A stretch of DNA of 64,000 bases from Cladocopium goreaui (Eukaryota > Sar > Dinophyceae > Suessiales > Symbiodiniaceae). Position 1 is the first letter of the stretch. Each line of letters begins with the position of its first letter. The position numbers and the translations under genes are program-made. The stretch lies in assembly GCA_947184155.2 (NCBI GenBank), contig CAMXCT020006639.1, positions 45,001-109,000 of the forward strand, read 5' to 3'. The notes under the pieces were generated by a model. It made no database searches, was not told the origin of the DNA, and was given only the letters and a program-made list of their open reading frames with translations. Of the stretch, positions 43,680 to 55,754 are shown in pieces.

Positions 43680-44390
43680 TCAGACACTGCACCACTGGTC
43701 ACACGGTCAAACATCAGTTTGAGGGGCAAAACATTGACAGAACGTTTTCTGTGAACTGGAGAAAACATGAGAAAACCTTGTCTATCCTGCCTTTAGGTGG
43801 TATACAACACTTTCATGGGGGCTTCATGAGAGTCATGGGGGATCCCCAGTTGTCACATGTTGTCACCATAGATTGAAAAATCGTCGCTGTCCTTCTGAAG
43901 AGTGTTTGTTGAACCAGGTCGGGTACGTTGAAGTGTTCTGTGGTACTGTTCATATCCCTCAGTTTGAGTATTTTTATTATGATGAAGTCAGCTAAGTTCG
44001 AGTATTCTCCAATGTCTTGAATATTTTTCAATATTTTTCAGATTGTTGCAGTGCGATGGATCCGGAAATTAAATGGGTTTGTCTGAAAATAGGGTATATT
44101 CCCAATTATAGCCATTTAATGGGGATAATGATCATTAACCATTGGGTTTAGGGCTACACAACATTTTCAGACACACCCAAATGTGGTTTAACCAACAACT
44201 TCGGTGGGATGCAAATGCACATCCCGATCTCCCAGCCCTCAGATCATTTAGCCCAGGCCAACCCTGACGGAAACGCCAACGTGAAGCTTTTTGGAGATAA
44301 ACGCATGTTATATAAATTATAAAATCCTACATATCAACAAGAAAAAATGGTAAGATAGTGATAATATTAAGTGTCCGGTTTCCCAATTGT
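43680..44390. other. Intron sequence, no gene seen
   Basis: Moderate GC falling to AT-rich. No listed MITE and no splice-flanked open frame. Confidence 0.4.
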
Positions 44391-44397
44391 AACTTAC

Positions 44398-44568
44398 TCG
44401 AGGCTTCATGTTTTCAGCTGAGCATCCGCACTTCTTGCCGTTCACAATCAGGGGATTCTCAATGTACTTCTGCGCGATCCAGCGAGCCTGGTTCAGGCAG
44501 CGGGCACAGCAGGGCTTCGCCAGGATGGTGGTGCAGGCGGTGCAGGCGTTGTGTTTTTTTTCGGATTT
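44398..44568 (-). CDS. Host exon, Cys-rich (zinc-binding-like)
   Basis: 171 nt, exactly 57 codons in phase 0. Acceptor ccactgcacag| and perfect donor CGA|GTAAGT. The peptide has CTAC near residues 9-12, then CCARC at 20-24, and later CGC. This spacing suggests a small zinc-binding fold. Basic and ordinary residues follow (QARWIAQKYIENPLIVNGKK). It is the best single exon in the window. Family not recognised. Confidence 0.75.
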
Positions 44569-45222
44569 CTGTGCAGTGGCAGTGAGGCATGTATGTGAAT
44601 TAGTTACATTGGCTAGTTTTAGTCTAGCCCTGGGAAATTCATGGATTTCTAACATGTTGCTACATTTTGACCTATGCCATCCTATGACTCTGACCATGCC
44701 AACAGTGTACGTGACAAGTTATGACAAGCTAACAAGCTGTTGTGCAGTTTGTTCAATATTCTACACAGCTGTCCGCATTACAGTAACTCATATCGAATAT
44801 TGAAGAATAAGAAAACACATCACACCATACTAAACCATGTTATATGATGTTATATGTACGTACATTGCGTAGCATTGAGTAGTAATTATAGCAAATATAT
44901 AATTACACACAAGCATATCAGGCATATCAATATCTCTCAACATGTTGGCCAATCATTTGAGCCATCCTCACATGCACGGCACTCCTTTTTGCCCATGGCA
45001 CGTTGGCACGCTTCATTTTCTCAGGGTTTTTCTCATGGCATGCACTGCGAAGGAGGAATCTGGCAATCTAGATGCCGGAACAAACACCCCCAAAATGGCT
45101 TAAACCTCTCAAAAACATCTCAAAACATCATGTAGGAGAGAAAATTCTGGGCATGTTATGGCATGTTAAGGTTCTGACGTCTAACGACTGCAAACTGAAA
45201 CATCTCAGATAATCTCCCATTC

Positions 45223-45268
45223 CTCCCACATGTGGCCATTGTCACCGAGTCTTAGGCACTGCAATGCC
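45223..45268 (-). CDS. Candidate host micro-exon
   Basis: Acceptor cggactgag|g and a GA donor. One base then ALQCLRLGDNGHMWE. It joins the exons at 46359 (two spare bases) and 44398 (phase 0) without breaking the frame. Confidence 0.55.
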
Positions 45269-45394
45269 CTCAGTCCGACCAGTGGAAACGCAACACCCTT
45301 CAAACCATCTGGTGATGTGTCAAGATTCCAAGTGTGGATAAGTGGGGATACAGCTTCGATTTCTTTTTGGTTTCAGTAATATATTAAACATTAT

Positions 45395-45495
45395 CTGGTT
45401 GGTGGTATAACTACCCCTTTGAAAAATCTGAGTTCGTCAGTTGGGATCATGACATTCCCAACTGAATGGAAAAGAATGTTCCAAACCAGCGACCA
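45395..45495. repeat. MITE family B copy
   Basis: CTGGTTGGTGGTATAACTACC at the left end and ttccaaaccagcgaccag at the right. Confidence 0.75.
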
Positions 45496-45714
45496 GTACT
45501 TAATATGGTATTTCATAGATATTTAATAGACATGTTATTGCTTTTCCCATGGTTTTCTCATAGATATTTATAAAAAACCAAACGAAACTATTGCTTAGTG
45601 TTGCGTACGGATGTTAACAGGGCTGAAATGACCCTGCCATGGATCAAGATTGTGAAATTCTGGCTTCAGGGAAATGCGTGAGTCATTGACACCTAAAAGT
45701 ATCATCATGGTATA

Positions 45715-45825
45715 TAATGTGTATATATATATACACATACACATTATATATATATATGTATATACACATACAAATTATATATATACATATAAATTATAAA
45801 TATATATATATATATATCAAAATGG
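45715..45825. repeat. TA/TATG microsatellite
   Basis: Palindromic gtgtatatatatatacacat blocks repeated three times. Confidence 0.85.
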
Positions 45826-46073
45826 AGTTTCCCAATCTGGAAAACCCTAATCATCTAAGTTATAGGTCATCAAGGGGGGAAACCAATGGTGATGAGGAAG
45901 GCGCCCCCATAGATTTTCAGTGGTCTACCGACCTGATTTCCTCCTTGAACCAATCGATCAACAACAAACAACAATTGTGAGGTACCCATCGTGCCAACAG
46001 TCCATACCTAGGGATAATGATCTCACAGAATGACATGTGTCTACACCAATCAAATGAATTGACGTTGTTTGAT

Positions 46074-46074
46074 T

Positions 46075-46112
<38 letters not shown>

Positions 46113-46143
46113 AATGATGATGATGATGACGACGACGACGACA
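46074..46143. repeat. (GAT)n/(GAC)n trinucleotide repeat
   Basis: About 23 triplets. It creates poly-D and poly-H frames with no other support. Confidence 0.9.
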
Positions 46144-46358
46144 ATGAATGTTTTTACAAACATGTATTATCGTCATCATATTCAGTCATCAATAAATCAT
46201 TGGTATCATGACGGACATTCACGCTGACATTTATATTGTCATTGCAACCTTCTTCATCCACATAAAATGGTCACTCTTATCCATATTCGGCATATTCATT
46301 GTACCAATTGGGGGTGTCCTGGAACCCAAAACCCTTGTCCCATCCCACTTTAGGAAAC

Positions 46359-46478
46359 CTCCAATTGGGCATTCCGTCAATCCATTTGCGACGCTGGCCG
46401 GTGGTGAAAACGCGACCCGTGTCAGTCTTCTTCCAGTTCGTTCCTAATGCGTTGGTCCCGGGAAGCACTGTGTCATCC
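46359..46478 (-). CDS. Host exon
   Basis: 120 nt: one base, 39 codons, two bases. The acceptor is ctaaccagcgag|g and the donor GGAG|GTTTCC. It reads DDTVLPGTNALGTNWKKTDT then GRVFTTGQRRKWIDGMPNW. Trp, Gly and basic residues suggest a folded domain. Phases fit both neighbours. Not recognised. Confidence 0.7.
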
Positions 46479-46533
46479 CTCGCTGGTTAGTAGCAAGGTT
46501 CCACCGTTCGATTGTGATTTTGACCATCAATTA

Positions 46534-46652
46534 CTGGTTGGTGGTTTCAACCTACCCCTCTGAAAAATCATGAAGTTCGTCAGTTGGGATTTTCTGAAAT
46601 TCCCAACTGAATGGAACGTCATAATCCATTCATGTTCCAAACCACCAAGCAG
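46534..46652. repeat. MITE family B copy
   Basis: CTGGTTGGTGGTTTCAACC at the left end, ttccaaaccaccaagcag at the right; it contains the gttcgtcagttgggatttt variant. Confidence 0.8.
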
Positions 46653-46659
46653 ATTCTAT

Positions 46660-47310
46660 TGCATAGTATAATCCCCTGTAATTAATCATCAACCAACCGG
46701 GCACTCCATAGCACTCCTCATGTGCTTTCTATACTTTGGGATTCCGGATGGGCAGTTTGAAGGATGATTCCCACTATTCATCATTTATGGTGATGTCATT
46801 CTGAGGAGGATAGAATTAACCCAGTGCGATACGATGCTGGCGATATGTTGATATGTTCTATTTCCATCTATTTCCATGTATTTCCAAAGAATGAAACATG
46901 TTGACATCCAGAGCATCAACGTTCTAAAACCCATAAACAATGAAAATATATGAACAACATGTGTCTCATATATATATATATGAACTATATGAATGTTTTA
47001 CTGTATCCCTTTTCTATATGAACTCCTGTGTCTCATGCCTTTTTGGCGAACTGGTGAATGTGCTGGGATCGATGTTTTGATCGTCCTTTTAAGCAACACC
47101 CCGGTTGTTAAAATACAAAGTGGGTAAAACCAACTAAGTACCGTGGTTATGATTAATATATATATATATATATACAATAATTATATATATACACAACATA
47201 TATATAATATATATACAATATATTACAATATACCATATTCAATATATTATATCATATCACAAATATGATATGTCAAAACTAAGGGTGGTCTATAGGGAAA
47301 GAAACAGTCA
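46660..47310. other. Intron sequence, no gene seen
   Basis: Includes a TA/CATA microsatellite at about 47157-47270. No open frame with splice signals. Confidence 0.4.
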
Positions 47311-47317
47311 GTTATAC

Positions 47318-47383
47318 CATGGGGATATGGTGCTACCGAGGGGCACCACTTGTTTGCTGCGCGCATCCCTGGGCGTCATGATC
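47318..47383 (-). CDS. Host exon
   Basis: Acceptor cgttcctgag| and donor CATG|GTATAA. One base, then IMTPRDARSKQVVPLGSTIS plus P, then two bases. Chosen because these limits keep the frame with the exons at 47910 and 46359. Confidence 0.6.
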
Positions 47384-47909
47384 CTCAGGAACGCAACAGT
47401 CCAACGTTGGTTTTTACACCGATCCAATGCCTTAAAATCTTAAGATGTGTGATGTCATTGGCATGTAATGTTACATATGTCAAGGAATTGTATCCGAATG
47501 TGTCCTGAAGCATGTTGGAATATGTTTTTTTTATACAACGAACAGTGATTTCGGCGACTGAAACATAAAAAAAAACGTGGATTTCCACCGGGTTTCACCA
47601 GGGTTTTGAGCTCCAAATTTAGCAGTTGTTTCATGGGTCACCAGTTGGGATGAACCAACCACTCCTTTTCTTCCAAAACCGCGCCAAGGTGAAGAACAGG
47701 GTTTTCACATGGGCCAAAAAAAGACATTTAAAGAATATCTACAGTAATGAATATGAATATGTATCATTAATATACATATCCGATTCATGTCGGATCAATG
47801 AATTGATATCCAATTCTTTTCCCATCATGGTGCCAGTCATCAATCATTGTATCATATTATATCCCATATTCTTTTGTCCCTTTCTTTCCAAAATGTTTTC
47901 CCATGGTAC

Positions 47910-47989
47910 CAGATCCAAGGATGGCTGCCCAGCTGCTTCTCAATCAGCTCCGAGACATTGGGGTCCTTTTGCAACGGCGCGTCCGTCAC
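47910..47989 (-). CDS. Host exon
   Basis: Phase 0 start after cggagcgcag|. It reads VTDAPLQKDPNVSELIEKQL then GSHPWI and two bases, donor CTG|GTACCA. The plus-strand frame (MAAQLLLNQLRD...) is the antisense shadow. Confidence 0.65.
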
Positions 47990-48674
47990 CTGCGCTCCGA
48001 AACGGCAATTGGCGAGTTGGAACAGTGGAGTTTTGTTGCGCAGTCAATGGGATATTTTTAAGGACTTTAATATGGACTTATAAAAACCATGCTGAAATGA
48101 TGCTTGTTAAAGATCCATGGGATGATCTAAAACAGAAACAGGTGTGTGCGGAAAGAAAACCACAGAAAACCAAATGGCAAGACAAACAATATGTGTATAT
48201 ATATATATATTATATATATATATGTGTGTGTCTAAAGAAATCCCAATAAAGATTCAACATTATGAGACAACATGCTTGTTCAGAGCAGAAATCACAAGAA
48301 CAAGAAGTACAGCTGTAAATTTTTGAGTCACCTGGAAGCAATCAACACTTAAGTCCTGGTCTAAAAAACATATCACTAACTTACCATAAAACTCTGTAAA
48401 CAAGATTTAAAAAGACCACGTTTGTTAAGCCCTTGTTAACGGAATTGTAAAGCCACTTAGCTAAGCATAGTTGGTGGGTAAATCCCCATTAAGTTCCTCT
48501 TGTCAAACCCATATTTGTTAGTTAAAGCATTTCAAATCACCATTTGTGATTAAATGATCCAGAGTATTTAAATGGATTAAATGGATATTGGGTGATCAAA
48601 TTTGCTGATCAACTTCTCTCTGGTAAATCCCATTGAAATTCCCAAATTCACCAGAAATCCACCTAGCCCAGCAC

Positions 48675-48716
48675 CTTAATCTCAAAGTGCACCACGTTGA
48701 TCTGAGCGTAACCGGC
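48675..48716 (-). CDS. Host micro-exon
   Basis: 42 nt in phase 0: AGYAQINVVHFEIK. Acceptor tgatgccag| and donor AAG|GTGCTG. Alternating hydrophobic residues suggest a beta strand. Confidence 0.65.
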
Positions 48717-49247
48717 CTGGCATCATCACTACGGCGGGTAAAACATTGGCAACTGGCTAGCCATATATAGTCTATGATACCCCAATGAATTAGTGGTCGT
48801 ACATGTATATATATATATATTATATATATATTTGAATATAGATACATATATGATTATATTTGTATATGCATATGTATACAGTGAGATTAGTGGAGTGGTT
48901 ATGCCCCAGCCACTGAACTAATCTTACTATGTCTTTCTACTATAGCAGTTTCCCTCTTGACATAAATATGGAAACCCCACCATTTATAGATTACGAGGGT
49001 ATATATGTGGTCAAAAACAAGCTGCCAAACCACAAAAACCATTCGCTAACTGTCAGGATCTGAGGAACCGCCTAGTTTTTTTACTTCGAGGATCATCACA
49101 GGATCTTTTTCGCTAAGTGGGCCTATAGTTTCCCCGGGAGAATCCAGGAATCGGGGACAACAAAAACACCAGGGGTGTTTTAGTTCCGATCCGTTGATCT
49201 GGACGAATCGATGTGGAGTATCTATCCATCAGATCCGGGGGTTCTAC

Positions 49248-49277
49248 CAGCAATCTGGTCATCGTTTGTTGCTGAAG
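49248..49277 (-). CDS. Host micro-exon
   Basis: 30 nt in phase 0: LQQQTMTRLL. Acceptor tattttttcag| and donor CTG|GTAGAA. Open frame continues past the donor. Confidence 0.5.
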
Positions 49278-49671
49278 CTGAAAAAATACTGGCCTCGAGA
49301 AGCATCCCGGGGAGGTCGTTTCTACCAAAACGGATGTGGAAAACCCATGGTTTCCTATCAGGACACCATAGCACAAAAACCTAGACTTAAGTAGTGGATG
49401 CTCAGCATCGCTAGTTTCCCCCAGGGTGGTTTTCTATATGTAATCAAAAGAAAATCTTGAACATCATTTGAGTGATATGTTTCACCAACTGGTTGCAGGA
49501 GTCATTTTTTCCCAGAGTGCCATAAAATCCCATGCAGGCTCCATGGTGCTGGCATATTTACAGTACCAAGATTTACCCTTGTCCAAAATCACCCAGTTTT
49601 GTAGGTAAATATATCAGCACCACGGATAATATGGGAAGTGTAAAAATTGGGCCATAACTTCCAGAGTTCAC

Positions 49672-49765
49672 CCGAGACGCCGTGGCGGACGCCACGGGAC
49701 CCGCCTTCTCCCTTTTGTCAAAGGCCACCGAGACCCGGTTCTGAGGATCTGTCTCGCTGGGTCCC
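49672..49765 (-). CDS. Host exon
   Basis: Acceptor gcgccccag| and donor CGG|GTGAAC. One base, then GPSETDPQNRVSVAFDKREK followed by AGPVASATASR. Its incoming phase fits the exon at 50304 and its end fits 49248. Family unknown. Confidence 0.65.
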
Positions 49766-50164
49766 CTGGGGCGCGTAGAAAGTACATTAAAAGTTTATGG
49801 CTAAAATATATAGATATATACAGTACATATATAATTATATAATATTATATATTATATAGACGTATAAAAAACTTTACGAAAAAATATCTAAATGGATCTA
49901 AACTAGTACTGTATGATTTGGAATAGTAATGATTTGAAAATATTTGAAATAAGAAACGCTGGTGGATTCCGATACGTAGATTCCGATAGTGGTGGCCATG
50001 GATATATTGGTAGATGTTCACCAGTGTGTAAAACGCACAGAACAAGATCTGCCGCCCAAATCATCACAAAGCCCCAGCTATGTTTGGCTATGTTTATGCT
50101 GTTTATAAAGCATATATTAAGTTGATACATATCTACCATGTACACATCCATACACCCAAGAGTT

Positions 50165-50262
50165 TACCCTCCGGTAAACTAACATAGCTATTGAAAATTG
50201 CCATAGAAATAGTGGATTTTTCCCATTGAAAATGGTGGATCTTTCCATGGCTATGTTAGTTT
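50165..50262. repeat. MITE family A copy
   Basis: accctccggtaaactaacat at the left end and ggctatgttagtttacca at the right; the final gaggg is lost. Confidence 0.7.
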
Positions 50263-50303
50263 ACCAAGTTTTCGCATCGAAAAATGGCCACAAAACACGC
50301 CGC

Positions 50304-50354
50304 CTCACCACGCCGCGGGTGCCCTTCTTCACGATGATTTCGCCTTGAACGGAC
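50304..50354 (-). CDS. Host exon
   Basis: Acceptor gcgaatctcag| and GC donor GAG|GCGGCG. One base, then SVQGEIIVKKGTRGVV, then two bases. A beta/turn pattern with basic residues. The GC donor is preferred over GTG|GTGAGG because it keeps the frame into 49672-49765. Confidence 0.6.
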
Positions 50355-51230
50355 CTGAGATTCGCAGTGCGATCGGCTATGGTATCACACCATTAAGCAC
50401 GAAGTATAGCAAGAATTATCACACATTATATATGTTTGATAATATATATGTATATAATAATATATATATATATATCATTGTAAACATGTCATGTTGGTTA
50501 TAGACTAGATGAATTGACTTAGAGCAACCTAAACCACTGTAAGCATGAGCCAGATGTACCGACAGAAAATAAATCACCATTGGATCTCTATGCAATCAAT
50601 CTCAATGACAAAGCCAAGCAAAGTAAACTTGACCCACTGATTGGTCGAGAAGATCTGCAAAAAACTCGTGTTCAACTATTGTTGGCTTTGCAACGGCGTG
50701 AGCCAAATGTTGAGTATCTGAGTACCTTATTTCTCGTTCAAATTGAAACCGTTGTAAACCACCCTGACTCATGGTTTTAGCCTTTGTTGCCAATACTCCC
50801 TGGCACAACAGAAAATACGCTAATTACTTTTTGTTTAGAACATTATTTCTGAGGTAATGATTGTTTCTCAAAGCTTTTTCATTGTTTCTCTAGTCGCGTT
50901 TGGGCCATATTTGGGTGTTCAATCTTCATCCTCCGACACCTTCCAGTCCAAGTAGCATGTTATTCTGTGCAATGACGTAATCACCCTGCGCCGACGCAAC
51001 CAGCGAATATTGATCCAGCAACAACGACATTGAGCGCAAACACGACAACGTCATTTCACTAGCGCTTCAGGATGCTATACTGTATGCTCGCCCTAATCAC
51101 ACTCCTGCAAAACTCCCTACATGTCGATCCCAAAAGTACCCCAAAAATGGTCATTTCACATAGCTATATGCCATGGCCCACCTACAGATGATTTACCTAT
51201 TGACGGCGATTTTCCATAGCTGTTGGCCGC

Positions 51231-51290
51231 CTTCTCAAAGCCTCCGGCAATGGCACAGCCAAACTCCTCCTCTTGTCTGCGCGCACGTTC
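51231..51290 (-). CDS. Host exon, charged helix
   Basis: 60 nt in phase 0: ERARRQEEEFGCAIAGGFEK. Acceptor cacggcatag| and a GC donor. The phase matches the preceding exon at 52005. Confidence 0.55.
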
Positions 51291-51842
51291 CTATGCCGTG
51301 GGGAAGTGGGGTGCATCATGCGTGGCTTGAAGCTTTGTGGAAGCATGTGGAAGCAAACTGTGTACTCCTCCAAACAGTAGAAAAGGATACAGAAGGGTCA
51401 ATGACTGGGACACGTTCAGATTGACACAAGAAATGAAACAAGATCAGACAGGGACGGCTGATGCTCGGTTAATCGGTTAAGTACAAGATTAGGGCACAAC
51501 GAATCCTACATTGCCACTGGTGAGACTGGTGAGACAAAGACACGGTGTTTTAGTCAGCTAACTGCCCAAGTTGCACATGTTTTGTGTGGTAGGGCGAAAA
51601 CTGATCGTGATGACGCACCAGGAAGCCACCAATATTTATTTTGCTTCACACTTGTTAGTCCAGCAAACAATGGTATATGTATGTATATGTTGTAGGAATC
51701 AGCCAATTGTCATAGAATTTGTACATTCATCCAGTCATGTATATATATATATACACATTCTATACATATTTGCAATCATATATCCATTCATATCTATCCA
51801 TAACATGCAATAGACATACTTATAGAAATTATACTGTATAAT

Positions 51843-51935
51843 GTGGGTAAAACAATAATAAAGTATCCCCCAAATCACCATGAATAGGTGGTATAAGCCC
51901 TTCCCAAATCAGTGGTTTATTTTTGTTTCACCCAC
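51843..51935. repeat. MITE family D, copy 2
   Basis: gtgggtaaaacaataataaa pairs with tttatttttgtttcacccac. The centre is shared with 26250-26342. Flanks are aat/att. Confidence 0.8.
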
Positions 51936-52004
51936 ATTATTTTTGTACGACAGATCCGGTGTAAACACCACTGCCACTCTCGACCCACGGTTCCCACGGG
52001 GCAC

Positions 52005-52079
52005 CTGCCGTCGCTGTTCCTCTTCCTCCGCCATGACTTGCGACTTCGTCCGGAAGAGTTTCTTGCGCTCAGCCGCGGC
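52005..52079 (-). CDS. Host exon, coiled-coil
   Basis: 75 nt, 25 codons in phase 0: AAAERKKLFRTKSQVMAEEE then EQRRQ. Acceptor gggctcacag| and donor CAG|GTGCCC. Alternating basic and acidic blocks, as in the coiled-coil exons above it. Confidence 0.7.
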
Positions 52080-52713
52080 CTGTGAGCCCGATAACCCCGA
52101 TAAGGCCATCGTTGGTTTAAAAAAAAATGAAAAACATGAAAACCAACAACATGGTGATGTTAGAACAACCATTTAATATTTTTTATGGTTGTTACTATTA
52201 TAAAGCCATAGAACACTATAATTCGTGATGTGCGCAATATAATCAACCATAGTTCTTATTAATAGTTATGCACCAGCTTAGCTATCCTTTGGGGGAGCCA
52301 CACCCTGAACGAATTTGGATTGTTCTTCCTGATTTCCATCAAAGTCACTCCTTGGGCAACATGACCCCTCAGATCTAGACATAACATGATGAGGAGCATA
52401 CATAGTACGCATATATATATATATATACACATGTATTACTAGGTATGCAGCATGATATCAAAACAAATCTGATACTTTCCCCATGTCATATATATATATA
52501 TATCATTATGTATATATATATATATATCAAAGCGGGGTTGTCCCAAAACAGGAAAAAATCTGTGTTCTTCCCATCATAGGAGGTGTCCTGTAGATTTTCC
52601 CCTAAAACCCATTCATTCATCCACAAAAAAAACCAAACGATTGTTGCGTTTCCCCACATAAATCCCACTAACATCCTGCTTTTTTGTGGTGAAACACTCG
52701 ATTTTTAGTGGTT

Positions 52714-52856
52714 GACCTCTAGTAATTTAACAGTTTGTTGGAGAACAACATGTCATGTTTATATAGTTTCAAGATAAATCAATAGTCAATAGAATAGAGA
52801 GCATCTTCAAACGGGTCATGGATTCCACGGCAAACTGCTAGGTTACCAGAGGGCAT
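52714..52856. repeat. MITE family A, strongly diverged
   Basis: acctctagtaatttaacag at the left end and taggttaccagagggca at the right, with an altered centre. Confidence 0.45.
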
Positions 52857-53299
52857 TCACCCAGATATATTGAATGTTCAAATCAACATCCAAACACCAT
52901 ACATTGTTGATTAGTTCTATGATATCCGATCCCATTCAAGTCACCATTATCATATCCCGAATTATTTATGTATGTTTGTTTTTTTCCTGTATATATATAT
53001 ATATACATATATATAACATATAAATTATACATATTTTGTTCTGATACTGTAAACCAACAACAACAATATAAACATTGCATCCCAACAATATGATATACAT
53101 CAATATACAAATAATATTCATGATACATACCCTTGATATAGTAGGTATATATATATATATATCGTCTTATATGATATGATATATATATATATATATCTCA
53201 TTAATAAACTTAACTATATCTGGTTAAATATAATATATATATACACAGTATATATTATCTCCATTCATATCCTGCTTCATTCTTCAGCTCTCCAGCGAC

Positions 53300-53335
53300 C
53301 TCCTCGGCCGCCTTCTTCTTGGCCACCTCCTCCTC
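53300..53335 (-). CDS. Host micro-exon, coiled-coil
   Basis: 36 nt in phase 0: EEEVAKKKAAEE. Acceptor tttttttaccacag| with a strong pyrimidine tract, donor GAG|GTCGCT. The frame continues VAGELKNEAG past the donor, so a later GA donor is possible. Confidence 0.65.
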
Positions 53336-53388
53336 CTGTGGTAAAAAAAAACATCCGAAATCCATCAAGATCCGATGATTTTCCGCCT

Positions 53389-53493
53389 ACCCTCTGGTTA
53401 TGTCAAAATAGCTATTGAAAATTGCCATAGAAATAGTGGATTTACCCATTGAAAATGATGATTTTCCATAATTATGTTAGTTTACCAGAGGGT
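53389..53493. repeat. MITE family A copy
   Basis: taccctctggttatgtcaaa at the left end and ttagtttaccagagggta at the right. Confidence 0.8.
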
Positions 53494-54151
53494 ATATAGT
53501 TCCTATACAATGCTATATAGATGCGATTTGTCGGAGGCACAATTTTTTGCTCACCAGAAAAAGAAGGCTGGAAGTCAATGGTCCTGCAAGGTTAATGATA
53601 ACATTTGGCTGAACTACTGTTCCCAAAATTGATGGCAAGATCTTTGCAAAACCAACAAATGTTGCTGCTGGCTTTGGTGCACTCCCCATCGGATCTGGCG
53701 GATGTAAGCCTTGATGTAAGCCCAAATCTACAGTAATGGCAAACACATGCCCATCATTTATCCATCCTGTTGGAGATATCAATTCCATTTAACAAATCTT
53801 GTTTTGCCATGTTTTTGGGTGGTTTCCGTCAGGTCCTCAAACGGCTTTCTAGCGGTAGGTAGATTCGTATCATTTGCATAAAAAGACATGCCATGACTTG
53901 GTAACTGTATGTAACTGTCATTGGCTAGATATATGGTTGAATTCCAAGGTTTAGCACCAACCAACTGCTGGCACAATTCTGGTGTTCAAATCATCAAAGG
54001 TGTGGCCTCAATTCGCCCAATTGTGTCTGTTATGTTTTTTTCTTCGGAATGTAATTCGAGAATAAATAAAAAAATGGACTCTGATCCTCAGACAGGGGGT
54101 ATCCTCCGCCTTTAGCTATGCGCTTGGGAAACTCTCGCTCCCCATGGGGAC

Positions 54152-54175
54152 CTCCTTTTTTTGCTTCTCTTCGGC
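54152..54175 (-). CDS. Host micro-exon, 24 nt
   Basis: AEEKQKKE in phase 0. Acceptor ctgcactcag| and donor GAG|GTCCCC. Very short, but its composition and phase match the neighbouring coiled-coil exons. Confidence 0.55.
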
Positions 54176-54373
54176 CTGAGTGCAACGACAAATTGGATTT
54201 GACTAACCAACCATAATGATGAACCAGGAACAAACGGCGCTTGGCTCCAAACACATTTCCTTCCTTGCAATATACACATGTGAACCATGTGAACCTGAAA
54301 TCTTCGCAGAATGAAGCATCATTTCTGGATATGTCTCAAAATTCTTCACCACCGACTTGGGTGGTTTACTACT

Positions 54374-54479
54374 ACCCTCTGGTAATTTAACATAGCTATC
54401 GAAAATACCCTAATTATAGTGAGTTTTCCCATTAAAAATGGTGATTTTCCATAGTTATGTGAAAGTTTACCAGAGGGTA
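54374..54479. repeat. MITE family A copy
   Basis: accctctggtaatttaacat at the left end and gtttaccagagggta at the right. It ends 8 bp from the exon at 54488, inside the donor side of the intron. Confidence 0.85.
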
Positions 54480-54487
54480 ACAACCAC

Positions 54488-54565
54488 CAAGCATTTGCTG
54501 GTTTTTCTTGGCAGCCAATTCTTGGCACCAACCATAAATTTGGCCATAGCCCATGGGCCCGGGAT
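54488..54565 (-). CDS. Host exon, frame ambiguous
   Basis: 78 nt, acceptor gcaccggcag| and donor TTG|GTGGTT. Phase 0 gives IPGPWAMAKFMVGAKNWLPR plus six residues. A second frame gives PGPMGYGQIYGWCQELAAKK. Phase 0 fits its neighbours best. Confidence 0.55.
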
Positions 54566-54610
54566 CTGCCGGTGCAAGTCAACCCTCAACATATAGTCAT
54601 GTTCCTGTTC

Positions 54611-54703
54611 AACGGATTGGTTTGAGGGAAAAATACAGGAAACCCCCATATTTCATGGGAAAATCCATGGTTTCCTGTAGATTTTCCCATAAACCAATCC
54701 ATT
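54611..54703. repeat. MITE family C, copy 2, with target duplication
   Basis: Ends AACGGATTGGTTTGAGGGAA and TTTTCCCATAAACCAATCC. It is flanked by GTTCCTGTTC (54601-54610) and GTTCCTGTTG (54704-54713). Confidence 0.8.
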
Positions 54704-55339
54704 GTTCCTGTTGCATCAAGTTATTCCTATCAAGAAAATTGGTATTTCACCAATTTCACCTGATCACGGTGGATATGTTGAGCTGCACAGTTGAGCCCCC
54801 GCATTGGTCATGGTTGGTCTATTTTCGCGCGTTTGACGAAACTGATCCACCACAATCCATCAGTTGTGGTATTCATATTTATTCACTTACACTTCTGTTC
54901 CTTTCTTAAGGGGGCCCATTTTACGTGATGGTTACCCTACTTAGCAGGGGTTAGCAAGGGGAATCATCCCAAGAAGGATCAGTTCATTTCCAGATCTGTG
55001 AACCAAAACATATGGCTAGATTTTGGAAATCCATGGACATTTTTGCCCGATTTATTGATGCTTAATTTAAGGTACTAAATCATATATCACCATAAAATAT
55101 TCCCATGATATCATGATGATACCCGATTTACAATGATTATGGCGTTTATATTAACCCAATTTATTGATGGAAACCCCACAACCTTAGAATATCCCCCATC
55201 TTGGCAGCTTCAGACATGCGAGGTTTTTCAGGCCCCCAGTTCTGGCCGACGCTTATACATCATCGATGAAAAACGCTAGATTCAAAGCCACCAGAAGTCT
55301 TAGTTATAGATAAACCATAGTTTTTACTTGTCAAAACTT

Positions 55340-55444
55340 ACCCTCTGGTAAACTTTCACATCACTATGGAAAATCACCATTTTTAATGGGAAAATCCACT
55401 ATAAATGGCCATGTTCAATAGCTATGTTAAATTACCAGAGGGTA
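55340..55444. repeat. MITE family A copy
   Basis: accctctggtaaactttcac at the left end and tgttaaattaccagagggta at the right. Confidence 0.85.
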
Positions 55445-55754
55445 GTGGTTTATAGATCAAGTCATTGTACCCACAAACCAACATATTTGTTTCCGATCGA
55501 ATAGGGGTCTGATACGTTGGTTGGTTTCACAGGACTTGAACGGTGTACCGCCCATTTCAGTGACCCTTTCCTAAGGAGGATCAACATCCACCCTTCAATA
55601 AACCCAATCAATATCACCAACATTATATCACCAACAATAGATGACCAATAGATAGATATGAAAAAACGATATATATATATATATATATATAGTGATTGTC
55701 TATTATAATTATTATATATTATGTGTGCTTACGATTCGCCCTAAGGGGAGTCAC

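Noticed and set aside
43234..43768. 139-172 codon frames (RLLGFSAS, EAEKRREAEKP)
   Set aside because: Product of the ctcggcttc 9-bp array.
45958..46211. Poly-His and poly-Asp frames
   Set aside because: A GAT/GAC trinucleotide repeat explains them.
47626..48249. 207-codon plus-strand ORF
   Set aside because: Overlaps the antisense of the exon at 47910-47989 and ends in a TA repeat; the minus-strand exon has splice sites and fitting phase.
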